Of a DNA stretch of 64,000 nt, positions 26,101 through 34,320 are shown piece by piece. How positions within the stretch are numbered: the stretch's first letter is position 1; each line of letters opens with the position of its first letter. This DNA comes from an uncultured Flavobacteriaceae bacterium (GTDB lineage Bacteria; Bacteroidota; Bacteroidia; Flavobacteriales; Flavobacteriaceae), in the NCBI GenBank assembly GCA_938010765.1, contig CALLVX010000070.1:1-64000 (forward strand), given 5' to 3'. The notes beneath the pieces are model-generated. The model was not told the origin of the DNA and did not search any database. It saw only the letters and a program-made list of their open reading frames with translations. A program made the position numbers and the translations under genes.

Positions 26101-28305
26101 TTAAATTCGGGTAACCTTGTCAATGCCATCAATTTGTTTCAGATTTTGCATCAGTTTTTTCAGAATACTGTTGTTTTTTACGACCACAGTTATACTTCCG
26201 GTAAAAGTTTCCCCTTCTGTACTAAAATTCAGATTTCGCATGTTTACATGCATATTGTTAGAAATCATTTCGGTAATATCGCTTACCAGCCCCAAGTTGT
26301 CGATACCGGTAAGCTTTATTTCTGACTTGAACTCTTGCTTGGACGAATCGATCCATTTTGCCGAAATAATACGATAGGCGTAATTGCTCTGTAATGAAAT
26401 AGCATTGGGACAGTTTTTTTTATGCACTTTTATTCCTTCGGAAACACTTACAAAACCAAATACTTCATCTCCCGGAATGGGGTTGCAGCATTGTGATAGT
26501 TTGTAATCTAGTTTTTCTTCCTCTTTTCCGAATACCAGCATATCGTACTTAGAGGTAATTTCATCTTTATTGATGTCTTCCGGGCTAGGATTTCTACGAA
26601 TTTTATTCTTGAAGAAATTTATAAAGGCATTGCTATACGACGAGGCAAAATCCTTTATCATCTGGTTATCAATGGCGCCGATGCCTACCCGGTAGAACAG
26701 GTCAAGACTAGTCTTTAACTTGAAATAGCTGACCATCTTGTTCACAGTATCCTCGTTCAAGGTAATTTTTTGGGTCTTCAACTTGCGTCGCAAGACCTCT
26801 TTTCCATCTAGTGCGATGGCTTTTTGCTCGTCTTTTAACGAAGATTTTATCTTGGCCCGGGCCCTTGCCGTCGTTGCATAATCGAGCCAGTTTTGGTTGG
26901 GTTTGGCATGATCCGAAGTAATGATTTCCACTTGGTCACCGCTGCTGAGGGTAGTATTTAAGGGAACCAGTTTCCCATTTACTTTGGCACCCCTGGTTCG
27001 CATACCCACTTCGGTATGGATGTGGAAAGCAAAATCGAGTGGGGTAGCCCCCTTTGGTAACGATTTTAGCTCTCCTTTTGGTGTAAAAACAAAAATTTCC
27101 TTTGCATATAGGTTTAATTTAAATTCCTCTACAAAATCGACTGCATTCGTATTTGAACTTTCCAGCGCTTCTTGCAAACGATTGAGCCACATTTCAATGC
27201 CCTGTTCTTTCTGGTCTCCATGTTTGTATTTAAAATGCGCCGCATATCCCTTTTCCGCAATTTCGTGCATCCGCTCACTTCGTATCTGAACTTCTACCCA
27301 CCTTCCTTTAGGGCCCATAACGGTAATGTGCAATGCTTCATAACCGGTAGATTTCGGGGAGGAGATCCAATCCCGAAGACGCACGGGGTTCGGGGTGAAG
27401 TGGTCGGTGACGATGGAATAAATTTTCCATGCCAGAAATTTTTCATTCTGCCGGTCCGATTTATAAATAATACGAATTGCGAACTTATCGTAAATTTCGT
27501 CAAAGCCCACATTTTGGGCTTTCATTTTTCGGCGCATCGAGAAAATAGATTTCATACGCCCTTTAAGTGTATAGTTAAGCTTTTCCTCGTCTAGCGAATT
27601 CTCGATTACTTTTTTAAAAGCATCGATATAGGCTTGCTGCTCCTCTTTCGATTCTTCAATTTTCCCTTGAATATCGTCATACACCTCGGGTTCGGTATAC
27701 TTAAGGCTCAGGTCTTCGAGCTCGGTCTTAATATTGTAAAGGCCGATTCGATGCGCCATTGGCGCATAAATATAAAGGGTTTCCGAAGCTATCTTCACCT
27801 GTTTATGCTCTGGCATCGAATCCATCGTGAGCATATTGTGGTAGCGATCGGCAATTTTGATGATGATTACACGAACATCATCATGAAGGGTAAGTAGCAT
27901 TTTTCTGAAATTCTCCGCTTGCTGGGAGATGTTCATGTCTTTCTTAAGATGCGCAATTTTTGTAAGTCCGTCTACGATTCGGGCGACCGTTTCTCCGAAC
28001 ATGCGTTCAATATCGTCCAAAGTATATTCGGTATCCTCAACGACATCATGAAGCAGTGCAGAAGCAATTGAAACAGCATCGAGACCAATCTCGGAAGCTA
28101 CGATCTTAGCTACTGCAATGGGATGAAATATATAGGCTTCTCCCGATTTTCTACGTTGTTCTTTGTGCGCATCCAACGCAACCTCAAAGGCAGACCTAAT
28201 AAGTTTTTTATCGGAAGTGGTTAGGGTTTGATAACTTATTCGAAGCAGTTCTTTATACTGCCTGGTAATCTCTTTATTTTCTATTTCCAATGCGGCCTCT
28301 GTCAT
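26101..28305 (-). CDS. Bifunctional (p)ppGpp synthetase/hydrolase (RelA/SpoT family)
   Basis: A 734-residue long RSH enzyme controlling the stringent response. Order of domains: HD hydrolase domain (residues about 40-200; EQRRKSGEAYIFHPIAVA, ALLHDVVEDTEYTLDD, KIADRYHNM), synthetase domain (about 240-370; RIIYKSD, then SSPKSTGYEALHITVMGPKG), TGS domain (about 400-460; IFVFTPKGELKSLPKGAT, DFAFHIHTEVG) and a C-terminal ACT domain (about 660-734). Both the HD ligands and the synthetase motifs look intact, so the enzyme is probably bifunctional like SpoT. A promoter stands just upstream, so the gene is likely its own transcript. Confidence 0.95.
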   Translation of the reverse strand: MTEAALEIENKEITRQYKELLRISYQTLTTSDKKLIRSAFEVALDAHKEQRRKSGEAYIFHPIAVAKIVASEIGLDAVSIASALLHDVVEDTEYTLDDIERMFGETVARIVDGLTKIAHLKKDMNISQQAENFRKMLLTLHDDVRVIIIKIADRYHNMLTMDSMPEHKQVKIASETLYIYAPMAHRIGLYNIKTELEDLSLKYTEPEVYDDIQGKIEESKEEQQAYIDAFKKVIENSLDEEKLNYTLKGRMKSIFSMRRKMKAQNVGFDEIYDKFAIRIIYKSDRQNEKFLAWKIYSIVTDHFTPNPVRLRDWISSPKSTGYEALHITVMGPKGRWVEVQIRSERMHEIAEKGYAAHFKYKHGDQKEQGIEMWLNRLQEALESSNTNAVDFVEEFKLNLYAKEIFVFTPKGELKSLPKGATPLDFAFHIHTEVGMRTRGAKVNGKLVPLNTTLSSGDQVEIITSDHAKPNQNWLDYATTARARAKIKSSLKDEQKAIALDGKEVLRRKLKTQKITLNEDTVNKMVSYFKLKTSLDLFYRVGIGAIDNQMIKDFASSYSNAFINFFKNKIRRNPSPEDINKDEITSKYDMLVFGKEEEKLDYKLSQCCNPIPGDEVFGFVSVSEGIKVHKKNCPNAISLQSNYAYRIISAKWIDSSKQEFKSEIKLTGIDNLGLVSDITEMISNNMHVNMRNLNFSTEGETFTGSITVVVKNNSILKKLMQNLKQIDGIDKVTRI

Positions 28306-28311
28306 CTATAT

Positions 28312-28342
28312 TAAAAGTAGCACAATCCTATAGACTATACAA
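28312..28342 (-). promoter_or_regulatory. Promoter of the relA/spoT gene
   Basis: Minus strand TACTTTTA (28312-28319) is one base off TAnnTTTG and follows a TTG (28340-28342) by 20 bases. The -7 element ends six bases before the ATG at 28305, so the leader would be very short. Confidence 0.5.
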
Positions 28343-28436
28343 CAAAAATTGTGACGGTTCAGCGTGAATTGCAGGGACTTTATCGTGGTCTTCGGTCTTC
28401 ACCTTTTTTCTTGGTTAAATCTGGGAAAATAACAGC

Positions 28437-29684
28437 CTAGCGCTTTAAGTTTCGAATTCGCTCTATTAGGGGTGGATGCGAATAATGGAGAAAAACATAG
28501 GCAGGGTGCGGGGTAAGGTTACTTAGACTGTTTTTCGATAGCTTTTTAAGGGAACTGATCAACGGTTGTGCCATGTATGTATTTTTGGCATAATCATCTG
28601 CCTGGTATTCAAAGGTTCTTGAGAGGTGGTTCATAACCAGGCCGGTTAATTCGGAAATTGGACTGTAGAGTACTCCGAAGCCGATTAAAGCCGCATGAAA
28701 ACTGGGCTGGCTTACTCCAATTGCCATAGAAACTTCGGGGTTGTTGATAAAAAGGGACAGTAAAAACAACGTTGCCCCTGTTAGCAAAATTGATGCGCTT
28801 AGGTTAAATAGAATATGCTTGCGTTTGTAATGCCCCACCTCATGTGCCAACACAGCTACAATTTCTTCTTCTTCCAAATCGCTGATAAGGGTATCATACA
28901 ATGTTACTCGTTTTTCCTTTCCGAAACCTGAAAAATAGGCGTTGGCCTTAGTAGATCTTTTTGAACCATCGATTACAAAAATGTTTTGCAAATCAAAACC
29001 GACCTTTTGCGCATAGCCTTCTATTTTTGCTTTAAGACTACCTTCTTCTAGAGGAGTTTGTTTATTGAACAAGGGGACAATCAACTTGCTATAGAATAAG
29101 TTCATCACCAAACTAAAAATCGCTACAAGACCCCACGCATAAATCCAAAATTGATTTCCTGCCCATTGGTAGAACAACATTATGATGGTCAAAATAGCAC
29201 CTCCTAGAATGGCCATCATAAACCACCCCTTTATCTTATCAATAAAAAATAGCTTTTTACTGGTTTTATTAAAACCGAATTTCTCTTCGATTATAAAAGT
29301 TGCGTAATAGGAAAATGGAAGCGTAATAATATTGCTACCAATGATTATGATTCCAAAAAATAACAATGCCATGGTAATAGGGTGATCCGTTATGGCTCGC
29401 GCGATATGGTCAACCCACTCAAAACCTCCGAAGACTAAAAAACAGAGCGTAAGTAAAAGGGAAAAAACCGCACTCACCAATCCAAATCGATAGTTCGTCT
29501 TCTTATAAGATTGGGATTTTTGATACTCAATGGTATCATACACATCCTTAAGCTCTTCTGGTATCGGATGGTTGTAGCGCGACGCGTTTAAATAGTTGAA
29601 TAGTACTTCTACAAGAAATTGAAGCAATAAGATTCCTATAATAACGTAATAAAGGGTATTCAATACGGTTTGTTTGGTTGCCAA
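28437..29684 (-). CDS. M48 family metalloprotease (CAAX protease/Ste24 type)
   Basis: A 415-residue membrane protease. Several hydrophobic helices flank the zinc site HEVGHYKRKH near residue 283 (HExxH), and a downstream Glu in YQADDYAKN acts as the third ligand as in M48A members. It resembles Ste24/CAAX prenyl protease homologues, which in bacteria probably act as membrane protein quality-control proteases. The start is a TTG at 29684 (LATKQTVL), because no ATG occurs before the first membrane helix. It lies five bases after the TrmH stop, so it is the second gene of that transcript. Confidence 0.88.
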   Translation of the reverse strand: MATKQTVLNTLYYVIIGILLLQFLVEVLFNYLNASRYNHPIPEELKDVYDTIEYQKSQSYKKTNYRFGLVSAVFSLLLTLCFLVFGGFEWVDHIARAITDHPITMALLFFGIIIIGSNIITLPFSYYATFIIEEKFGFNKTSKKLFFIDKIKGWFMMAILGGAILTIIMLFYQWAGNQFWIYAWGLVAIFSLVMNLFYSKLIVPLFNKQTPLEEGSLKAKIEGYAQKVGFDLQNIFVIDGSKRSTKANAYFSGFGKEKRVTLYDTLISDLEEEEIVAVLAHEVGHYKRKHILFNLSASILLTGATLFLLSLFINNPEVSMAIGVSQPSFHAALIGFGVLYSPISELTGLVMNHLSRTFEYQADDYAKNTYMAQPLISSLKKLSKNSLSNLTPHPAYVFLHYSHPPLIERIRNLKR

Positions 29685-29689
29685 GCAGA

Positions 29690-30502
29690 TTATTGGAAAC
29701 TTCGTTGGCGTTTGCCCTCAAAGATAAGTATTGCGGCCGAGACCGAAACGTTCATCGAGTCTATTTCGCCTTGCATCGGTATAAGAACATTTTGGTTCGA
29801 ATTTTTGAGCCAAGTATCGGAAAGTCCGGTAGACTCCGTGCCTACCACAATTGCGGACGGTCCTGTAAAATCAACGGTCACATAGGATACAGAAGCTGAA
29901 AGGGCCGCACAGTATACCTGTATTTCGTTCTTTTTTAAAAATTGTAGTACTTCGTCTGTGGTGCCTGTTGCAAGCTGGTTCGTAAAAAGGCAGCCTACAC
30001 TTGATCGTATAATATTGGGGTTGTAGAGATCCGTTCGAGGATTGGCTATAATAACGGCGTCGAGTTTTGCGGCATCGGCGGTACGTAAAAGGGCACCTAT
30101 ATTGCCCGGTTTCTCAGGGGCTTCCGCTACTAATATCAACGGTTTTTTAGTCGACAGCTTTAAATTGGTTAAGGTGTGCGAAGTAGCATTTACAATCGCG
30201 ATGATACCTTCTGTACTTTCCCGGTAGGCGATTTTTTGATATACCCCCTTAGAAACTCCAGCAAATTGGGGAAGTGTTTCTGTCCCATCAAAAAAACTGG
30301 TAAGTTGCGTTTCAGAAACAAAATCACTTTGAAAAAAAATCGTTTCAATAGTGTATTTTGCCTTTAATGCAAGTTTTAATTCGCGAATACCCTCTAATAC
30401 AAAAAGCCCTGTTTTTTTTCGTTCCCTTGATTTCTCTTGAAGTGAACATATTTTTTTGACAAGTGGGTTTTGCACGCTAGTGATTTGCTTAATTTCGTAC
30501 AT
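29690..30502 (-). CDS. TrmH/SpoU family RNA 2'-O-methyltransferase
   Basis: A 270-residue enzyme that methylates RNA ribose 2'-OH from SAM using a deep-knot fold. The N-terminal substrate domain begins ITSVQNPLVKKICSLQEK; the SPOUT core shows EKPGNIGALLRTADA near residue 135, IVVGTESTGLSD near 220 and IPMQGEIDSMNVSVSAAIL at the end, motifs 1-3 of TrmH. The RNA target (23S rRNA or tRNA) is not evident. ATG 30502 is preferred: it starts the family sequence and lies 4 bases after a TACATTTG element, while ATG 30550 would lie upstream of that element. It is divergent from the DUF6503 gene. Confidence 0.9.
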   Translation of the reverse strand: MYEIKQITSVQNPLVKKICSLQEKSRERKKTGLFVLEGIRELKLALKAKYTIETIFFQSDFVSETQLTSFFDGTETLPQFAGVSKGVYQKIAYRESTEGIIAIVNATSHTLTNLKLSTKKPLILVAEAPEKPGNIGALLRTADAAKLDAVIIANPRTDLYNPNIIRSSVGCLFTNQLATGTTDEVLQFLKKNEIQVYCAALSASVSYVTVDFTGPSAIVVGTESTGLSDTWLKNSNQNVLIPMQGEIDSMNVSVSAAILIFEGKRQRSFQ

Positions 30503-30506
30503 ACGG

Positions 30507-30514
30507 CAAATGTA
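30507..30514 (-). promoter_or_regulatory. -7 element just before the TrmH start
   Basis: Minus strand TACATTTG, an exact TAnnTTTG match, ends only four bases before the ATG at 30502. If used, transcription would begin at or next to the start codon. No clear -33 element is seen. Confidence 0.4.
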
Positions 30515-30563
30515 AATAAAACGGATTTGCTGCGACTTACTATGAAACATAAAACAACAACCA

Positions 30564-31367
30564 ATGAGACAATTTTTTGTAATAATTGCCCTTTTATTTT
30601 TCGTTCAATGCAAGGAGGCGCCTAAAACAATGTCTGCCAAGGAGGAAGCAGCTCCGGAAAGCGTCGCTGCTACAGAAACCTTGTACCCCGAAAGCTTGGC
30701 CAAAGTTTTTGAAACGCACGGTGGCTTGGATGCATGGAAAAGCAAACGCACTTTAATCTATGACCTGCCCAAACCGAATGGGGCCGAAACGCATACGACA
30801 GATTTGTACTCAAGAAAGGACAAAATTGAAATGGGCGCAATCAGTATGGGTTTTGATGGAAAAGAAGTATGGCTAATGGATCAGGAAGATGCCTATAAAG
30901 GAGACGCTATTTTTTATCACAATCTCATGTTTTATTTCTACGCCATGCCCTTTGTGTTGGCCGATGATGGTATAACTTATACAAACACCGATGCCCTTGT
31001 ATTCGAAGGTGTTTCGTATCCTGGAATACAGATCTCCTATGGTGACGGAGTGGGCACTTCACCAAAAGATGAGTATTTCATTCATTATGACCCAGCTACA
31101 AATCAAATGGCGTGGTTGGGATATACGGTTACATACCGAAGTGGCGAAAAGTCGGACAATGTGAAATGGATACGCTATGGGGATTGGATGAAGGTCGATG
31201 GATTGTTAATGCCCAAAACCCTCACATGGCATGCCTATGAAGGGCGCGAAATCAAAGAGGCCAAGAACAACTATACCTTTGAAAACGTTTCGTTCGATAC
31301 CGAATCGAAGCCTGCGGATTTTTATGCCATTCCTGAAAATGGCAAAGTGGTAACAAAGAAAGAATAA
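30564..31367 (+). CDS. DUF6503-type lipoprotein
   Basis: A 267-residue lipoprotein: signal MRQFFVIIALLFFVQC with the acylated Cys at 16, then a Glu/Ala-rich linker and a beta-rich domain from residue 45. Characteristic phrases are FETHGGLDAWKSKRTLIYDL, GFDGKEVWLMDQE and YYAI-like ends (DFYAIPENGK). It resembles the flavobacterial DUF6503 family of unknown function, which may fold like lipoprotein carriers such as LolA, though that is inference. It stands 33 bases before moaD, so it could be the first gene of the molybdopterin transcript, but no functional link is known. Confidence 0.8.
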   Translation: MRQFFVIIALLFFVQCKEAPKTMSAKEEAAPESVAATETLYPESLAKVFETHGGLDAWKSKRTLIYDLPKPNGAETHTTDLYSRKDKIEMGAISMGFDGKEVWLMDQEDAYKGDAIFYHNLMFYFYAMPFVLADDGITYTNTDALVFEGVSYPGIQISYGDGVGTSPKDEYFIHYDPATNQMAWLGYTVTYRSGEKSDNVKWIRYGDWMKVDGLLMPKTLTWHAYEGREIKEAKNNYTFENVSFDTESKPADFYAIPENGKVVTKKE

Positions 31368-31400
31368 TACTTTTTTTAAGTAAATTGTCATTTCAAATTA

Positions 31401-31652
31401 ATGGAAACTATGGAAGTCTTGTTGTTCGGAATAGCGAAGGATATCGTGGGGCAAACGCTGTATTCATTGGGAGATAGTGTTGATGGGCCGAATTCTGTTT
31501 TGGAATTGAAGCAACATATGGTGCAACAGTTTCCCGAATTTGGTAAATTGTCTTCCCTGGCCATTGCGGTTAACAGTGAGTATGCCGCGGATGATGTATC
31601 TTTGAAACAGGGCGATGAAATTGCAATTATCCCGCCCGTAAGCGGAGGCTAA
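31401..31652 (+). CDS. moaD: Molybdopterin synthase small subunit MoaD
   Basis: A 83-residue ubiquitin-like sulfur carrier. It ends in GG (IIPPVSGG), the tail that is adenylated by MoeB and turned into a thiocarboxylate. The body shows ELKQHMVQQFPEFGKLS and AVNSEYAADDVSLKQGDEIAIIPP, matching ThiS/MoaD. It supplies sulfur to precursor Z with MoaE. ATG 31401 is used; ATG 31410 (MEVLLFG) is a possible alternative. Its stop overlaps the moaE start in TAATG, so the two are translationally coupled. Confidence 0.93.
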   Translation: METMEVLLFGIAKDIVGQTLYSLGDSVDGPNSVLELKQHMVQQFPEFGKLSSLAIAVNSEYAADDVSLKQGDEIAIIPPVSGG

Positions 31653-32071
31653 TGATAGAACCTATAATTGAAATAGTAGATCAACTAGATCCCGGAAAGG
31701 TATATCAAGAACTATCCCATCCTAAAAGTGGTGGTGTATGCGTTTTTGTAGGTGCCGTGCGCGATAGTACAGAGGGAGAGGAGGTCGTCTCATTGGAATT
31801 CGAGAGTTACCAAAGCATGGCACTTAAAGAAATGAGGAAAATCGCCTTGGAAGCTGCCAAGAAATGGGAGTTGAATGCCGTTGTCGTTCGGCATGCGGTC
31901 GGTGCGAAGGAAATAGAGGAAGCGGTAGTGGTGGTGGGTGCTTCGGCGCCTCATCGCGATGCCTGTTTTCAGGCTTGTAGATACCTGATCGATACCTTAA
32001 AAGAGCGTGTCCCTATCTGGAAAAAGGAATACTTTAAAAATAAAACGGTGTGGGTTTCGGCACATCCGTAG
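31652..32071 (+). CDS. moaE: Molybdopterin synthase large subunit MoaE
   Basis: A 139-residue catalytic subunit that converts cyclic pyranopterin monophosphate to molybdopterin with MoaD. Family motifs: GGVCVFVGAVRDSTEGEEV near residue 27, LEFESYQSMALKEM, VVVRHAVGAKEIEEA and the C-terminal VPIWKKEYF, which contains the active-site Lys pair. Length is normal. The start overlaps moaD in TAATG. Confidence 0.93.
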   Translation: MIEPIIEIVDQLDPGKVYQELSHPKSGGVCVFVGAVRDSTEGEEVVSLEFESYQSMALKEMRKIALEAAKKWELNAVVVRHAVGAKEIEEAVVVVGASAPHRDACFQACRYLIDTLKERVPIWKKEYFKNKTVWVSAHP

Positions 32072-32139
32072 GAAGAACCTCTTCTATTGGTCCATAACCT
32101 AGGTATACAGCTTCGGTGTTACCTTTTGCCAAAATAACT

Positions 32140-32613
32140 ATGAACAACGAATTATCACATATCGATGAAGCGGGAAATGCCAATATGGTCGATGTTTCCG
32201 GGAAAAATACTACCACTCGAATGGCAATGGCCTCTGGTTTGGTCACCTTTCCGGAAACGGTATTCCGTACCTTGGCAGACCAAGATTTTTTAGGAGCTAA
32301 GGGAAGCATTCTACAAACAGCAGTGATAGCTGGGATACAAGCGGTCAAAAAAACGGCTGACTTGATACCACTCTGTCATCAATTGAGCCTTTCGAAAATA
32401 CAGATCGATATTCAGCCGGTAGATCATGCACTTAAAATTGTATGTACGGTAAAATGCAACGAACGAACGGGCGTGGAGATGGAAGCACTAACAGGAGTTT
32501 CGGTAAGCGCTTTGACGATTTATGATATGTGTAAGGCCTTGTCACATGACATTCAGATAACAGCAGTGCAACTCGAAGAAAAAACAGGAGGAAAAAATGA
32601 TTTCAACCGCTAA
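32140..32613 (+). CDS. moaC: Cyclic pyranopterin monophosphate synthase MoaC
   Basis: A 157-residue protein that, with MoaA, forms cyclic pyranopterin monophosphate from GTP. Motifs include MVDVSGKNTTTRMA near the N-terminus, KKTADLIPLCHQL near residue 70 and ERTGVEMEALTGVSVSALTIYDM across residues 108-130. The start at ATG 32140 (MNNELSHI) is preferred over an ATG 24 bases upstream because MoaC proteins begin close to this point. It lies 68 bases after moaE and overlaps the mobA start by 17 bases. The partner moaA is not in the window. Confidence 0.93.
   Translation: MNNELSHIDEAGNANMVDVSGKNTTTRMAMASGLVTFPETVFRTLADQDFLGAKGSILQTAVIAGIQAVKKTADLIPLCHQLSLSKIQIDIQPVDHALKIVCTVKCNERTGVEMEALTGVSVSALTIYDMCKALSHDIQITAVQLEEKTGGKNDFNR
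32586..32591 (+). promoter_or_regulatory. Shine-Dalgarno AGGAGG before mobA
   Basis: AGGAGG lies five bases before the mobA ATG at 32597 and within the last codons of moaC. Bacteroidota genes usually lack strong Shine-Dalgarno sequences, so this perfect match is unusual here. A second one, AAGGAG (33187-33192), stands six bases before moeB. Confidence 0.4.
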
Positions 32614-33187
32614 ATTATATGGATTGGTACTTTCCGGAGGAAAAAGTACCAGAATGGGTACCGACAAGGGGTTGATTCCCTATCATGGTATTCCGCAAAG
32701 AGAACATTTGTACCAATTGTTGAATACGGTCTGCGAAGAAACATACATCAGTATTCGGGCGGATCAGGTTGCGGAATTACCATCGGATATGAAGCCTATT
32801 TTAGATGAAGACACATATCGTGGTCCTTACAATGGCCTATTATCGGCGCACAATCAATATCCCGATGTTGCTTGGTTGGTGCTGGCTTGCGACCTTCCGT
32901 TGATGGACCAAGAGGCACTTCGGCAACTAATTTCTGAACGAGATGCAGCTTTGGTGTCCACCGCTTTTGCACAGCAAGAAAACCCGTTACCAGAACCCTT
33001 ATGCGCTATTTGGGAGCCAGAAGCGCTGAGCACTTCTATTGAATACCTTGCTGGTGGCGCAGGTACCTGTCCCAGAAAGTTCTTGATCAATCATGATCAG
33101 GTGAAATTGGTATTTCCGAAGAACCCAAATACCTTGTTGAATGCCAATTCGGAAGAAGATTATAAAGAGGCACTTGGAAAACTATAA
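32597..33187 (+). CDS. mobA: Molybdenum cofactor guanylyltransferase MobA
   Basis: A 196-residue nucleotidyltransferase that attaches GMP to molybdopterin to make the guanine dinucleotide form. The GTP-binding loop VLSGGKSTRMGTDKGL is at residues 11-26 and the metal/substrate segment LACDLPLM near 93. Length and layout are normal for MobA. It starts inside the 3' end of moaC and has an AGGAGG ribosome site. The presence of mobA implies that the host has enzymes using the MGD cofactor (DMSO reductase family). Confidence 0.9.
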   Translation: MISTAKLYGLVLSGGKSTRMGTDKGLIPYHGIPQREHLYQLLNTVCEETYISIRADQVAELPSDMKPILDEDTYRGPYNGLLSAHNQYPDVAWLVLACDLPLMDQEALRQLISERDAALVSTAFAQQENPLPEPLCAIWEPEALSTSIEYLAGGAGTCPRKFLINHDQVKLVFPKNPNTLLNANSEEDYKEALGKL

Positions 33188-33198
33188 AGGAGTAGGGA

Positions 33199-34266
33199 AT
33201 GCATGAGGAACGTTATAACCGACAACTGATTCTTAAAGATTTTGGTCCGGAGGCACAACAAAAGCTAACAGATGCCAAGGTGTTGGTCGTAGGGGCCGGT
33301 GGCTTGGGAGTCCCGGTACTTACCTATCTAAATGCAATGGGGGTCGGCACCTTAGGCGTCGTAGACAATGATGTTGTGGCACTCTCAAATTTGCACAGAC
33401 AGGTACTTTACAACGAATCGGATGTAGGGATGCTAAAGGTAAAAGCCGCCATACGTGCCCTAAGTTCCCAAAACAAAACGACACGCTTTCATGGGTATGA
33501 AACTTTTCTGGCAAAAGAGAATGCCTTGGAAATTATTGCCGATTATGACTTGGTAATCGATGCTACCGACAACTTCCCTACACGTTATTTGATCAATGAT
33601 GCCTGTGTACTGCTGAAAAAGCCTTTTGTATATGGTGCGTTGCATGGCTTCGAAGGGCAGGTAAGTGTTTTTAATTACCAAGATGGCCCTACCTATCGTT
33701 GCTTGTATCCTACCATGCCAAAAGCCGATGAGGTACCCAATTGCAATGAGCATGGGGTATTGGGAATTATTCCCGGGATCGTAGGCAACTTTCAGGCGTT
33801 AGAAGCGGTAAAAGTACTTACAGGGGTAGGGCAGGTGCTTTCTGGGAGATTACTTTTATACAATGGCTTAGACGCTGTCTTTCAAAAAATAAAATTTTCA
33901 CAAAACCCTGAAAATAAGCTGCGTACCGAATTGGAAACCAATTACGATTTTGAGTGCGAGGTGCCTATTCAGTCTATAGCTCCAGCCGATTTCCTTGTTT
34001 TGAACGAAACAACCCAGTTACAAATTATTGATGTACGCACATTGGCCGAATATGAAGTGGGGCATTTGGAAAATAGTCTTCATATTCCCCTGGCTAATCT
34101 TAGTTCGCGTACTGCTGAAATAGACCAGCATGTGCCTGCCTACTTTCTTTGCCAATCCGGAGTACGTAGCCAAAAAGCAATTGTCTTGTTGCAAGAATTA
34201 ATGCCTACCAGCCAATTCATTGATATTTCTGGCGGAATGAATAAACTTCAAGTCGTTATTCGATAG
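33199..34266 (+). CDS. moeB: MoeB/ThiF-type adenylyltransferase with C-terminal rhodanese domain
   Basis: A 355-residue fusion. Residues 1-245 form a ThiF/MoeB domain: ERYNRQLILKDFG, LVVGAGGLGVPVLTYLNAMGVG and VVDNDVVALSNLHRQVLY, with the catalytic Asp of VIDATDNFPTRYLIND near 115-130. It activates the MoaD C-terminus with ATP. Residues about 262-355 form a rhodanese domain with the active Cys in LCQSGVRSQ, which could supply sulfur, as in eukaryotic MOCS3. The CxxC pairs that hold structural zinc in many MoeB proteins appear lost (TYRC; no later pair). It closes the operon moaD-moaE-moaC-mobA-moeB. Confidence 0.9.
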   Translation: MHEERYNRQLILKDFGPEAQQKLTDAKVLVVGAGGLGVPVLTYLNAMGVGTLGVVDNDVVALSNLHRQVLYNESDVGMLKVKAAIRALSSQNKTTRFHGYETFLAKENALEIIADYDLVIDATDNFPTRYLINDACVLLKKPFVYGALHGFEGQVSVFNYQDGPTYRCLYPTMPKADEVPNCNEHGVLGIIPGIVGNFQALEAVKVLTGVGQVLSGRLLLYNGLDAVFQKIKFSQNPENKLRTELETNYDFECEVPIQSIAPADFLVLNETTQLQIIDVRTLAEYEVGHLENSLHIPLANLSSRTAEIDQHVPAYFLCQSGVRSQKAIVLLQELMPTSQFIDISGGMNKLQVVIR

Positions 34267-34320
34267 ATGAACTCAAGACGAGTTGGATCGTTACCGACTA
34301 AACTATATCAAAATCGCGGG

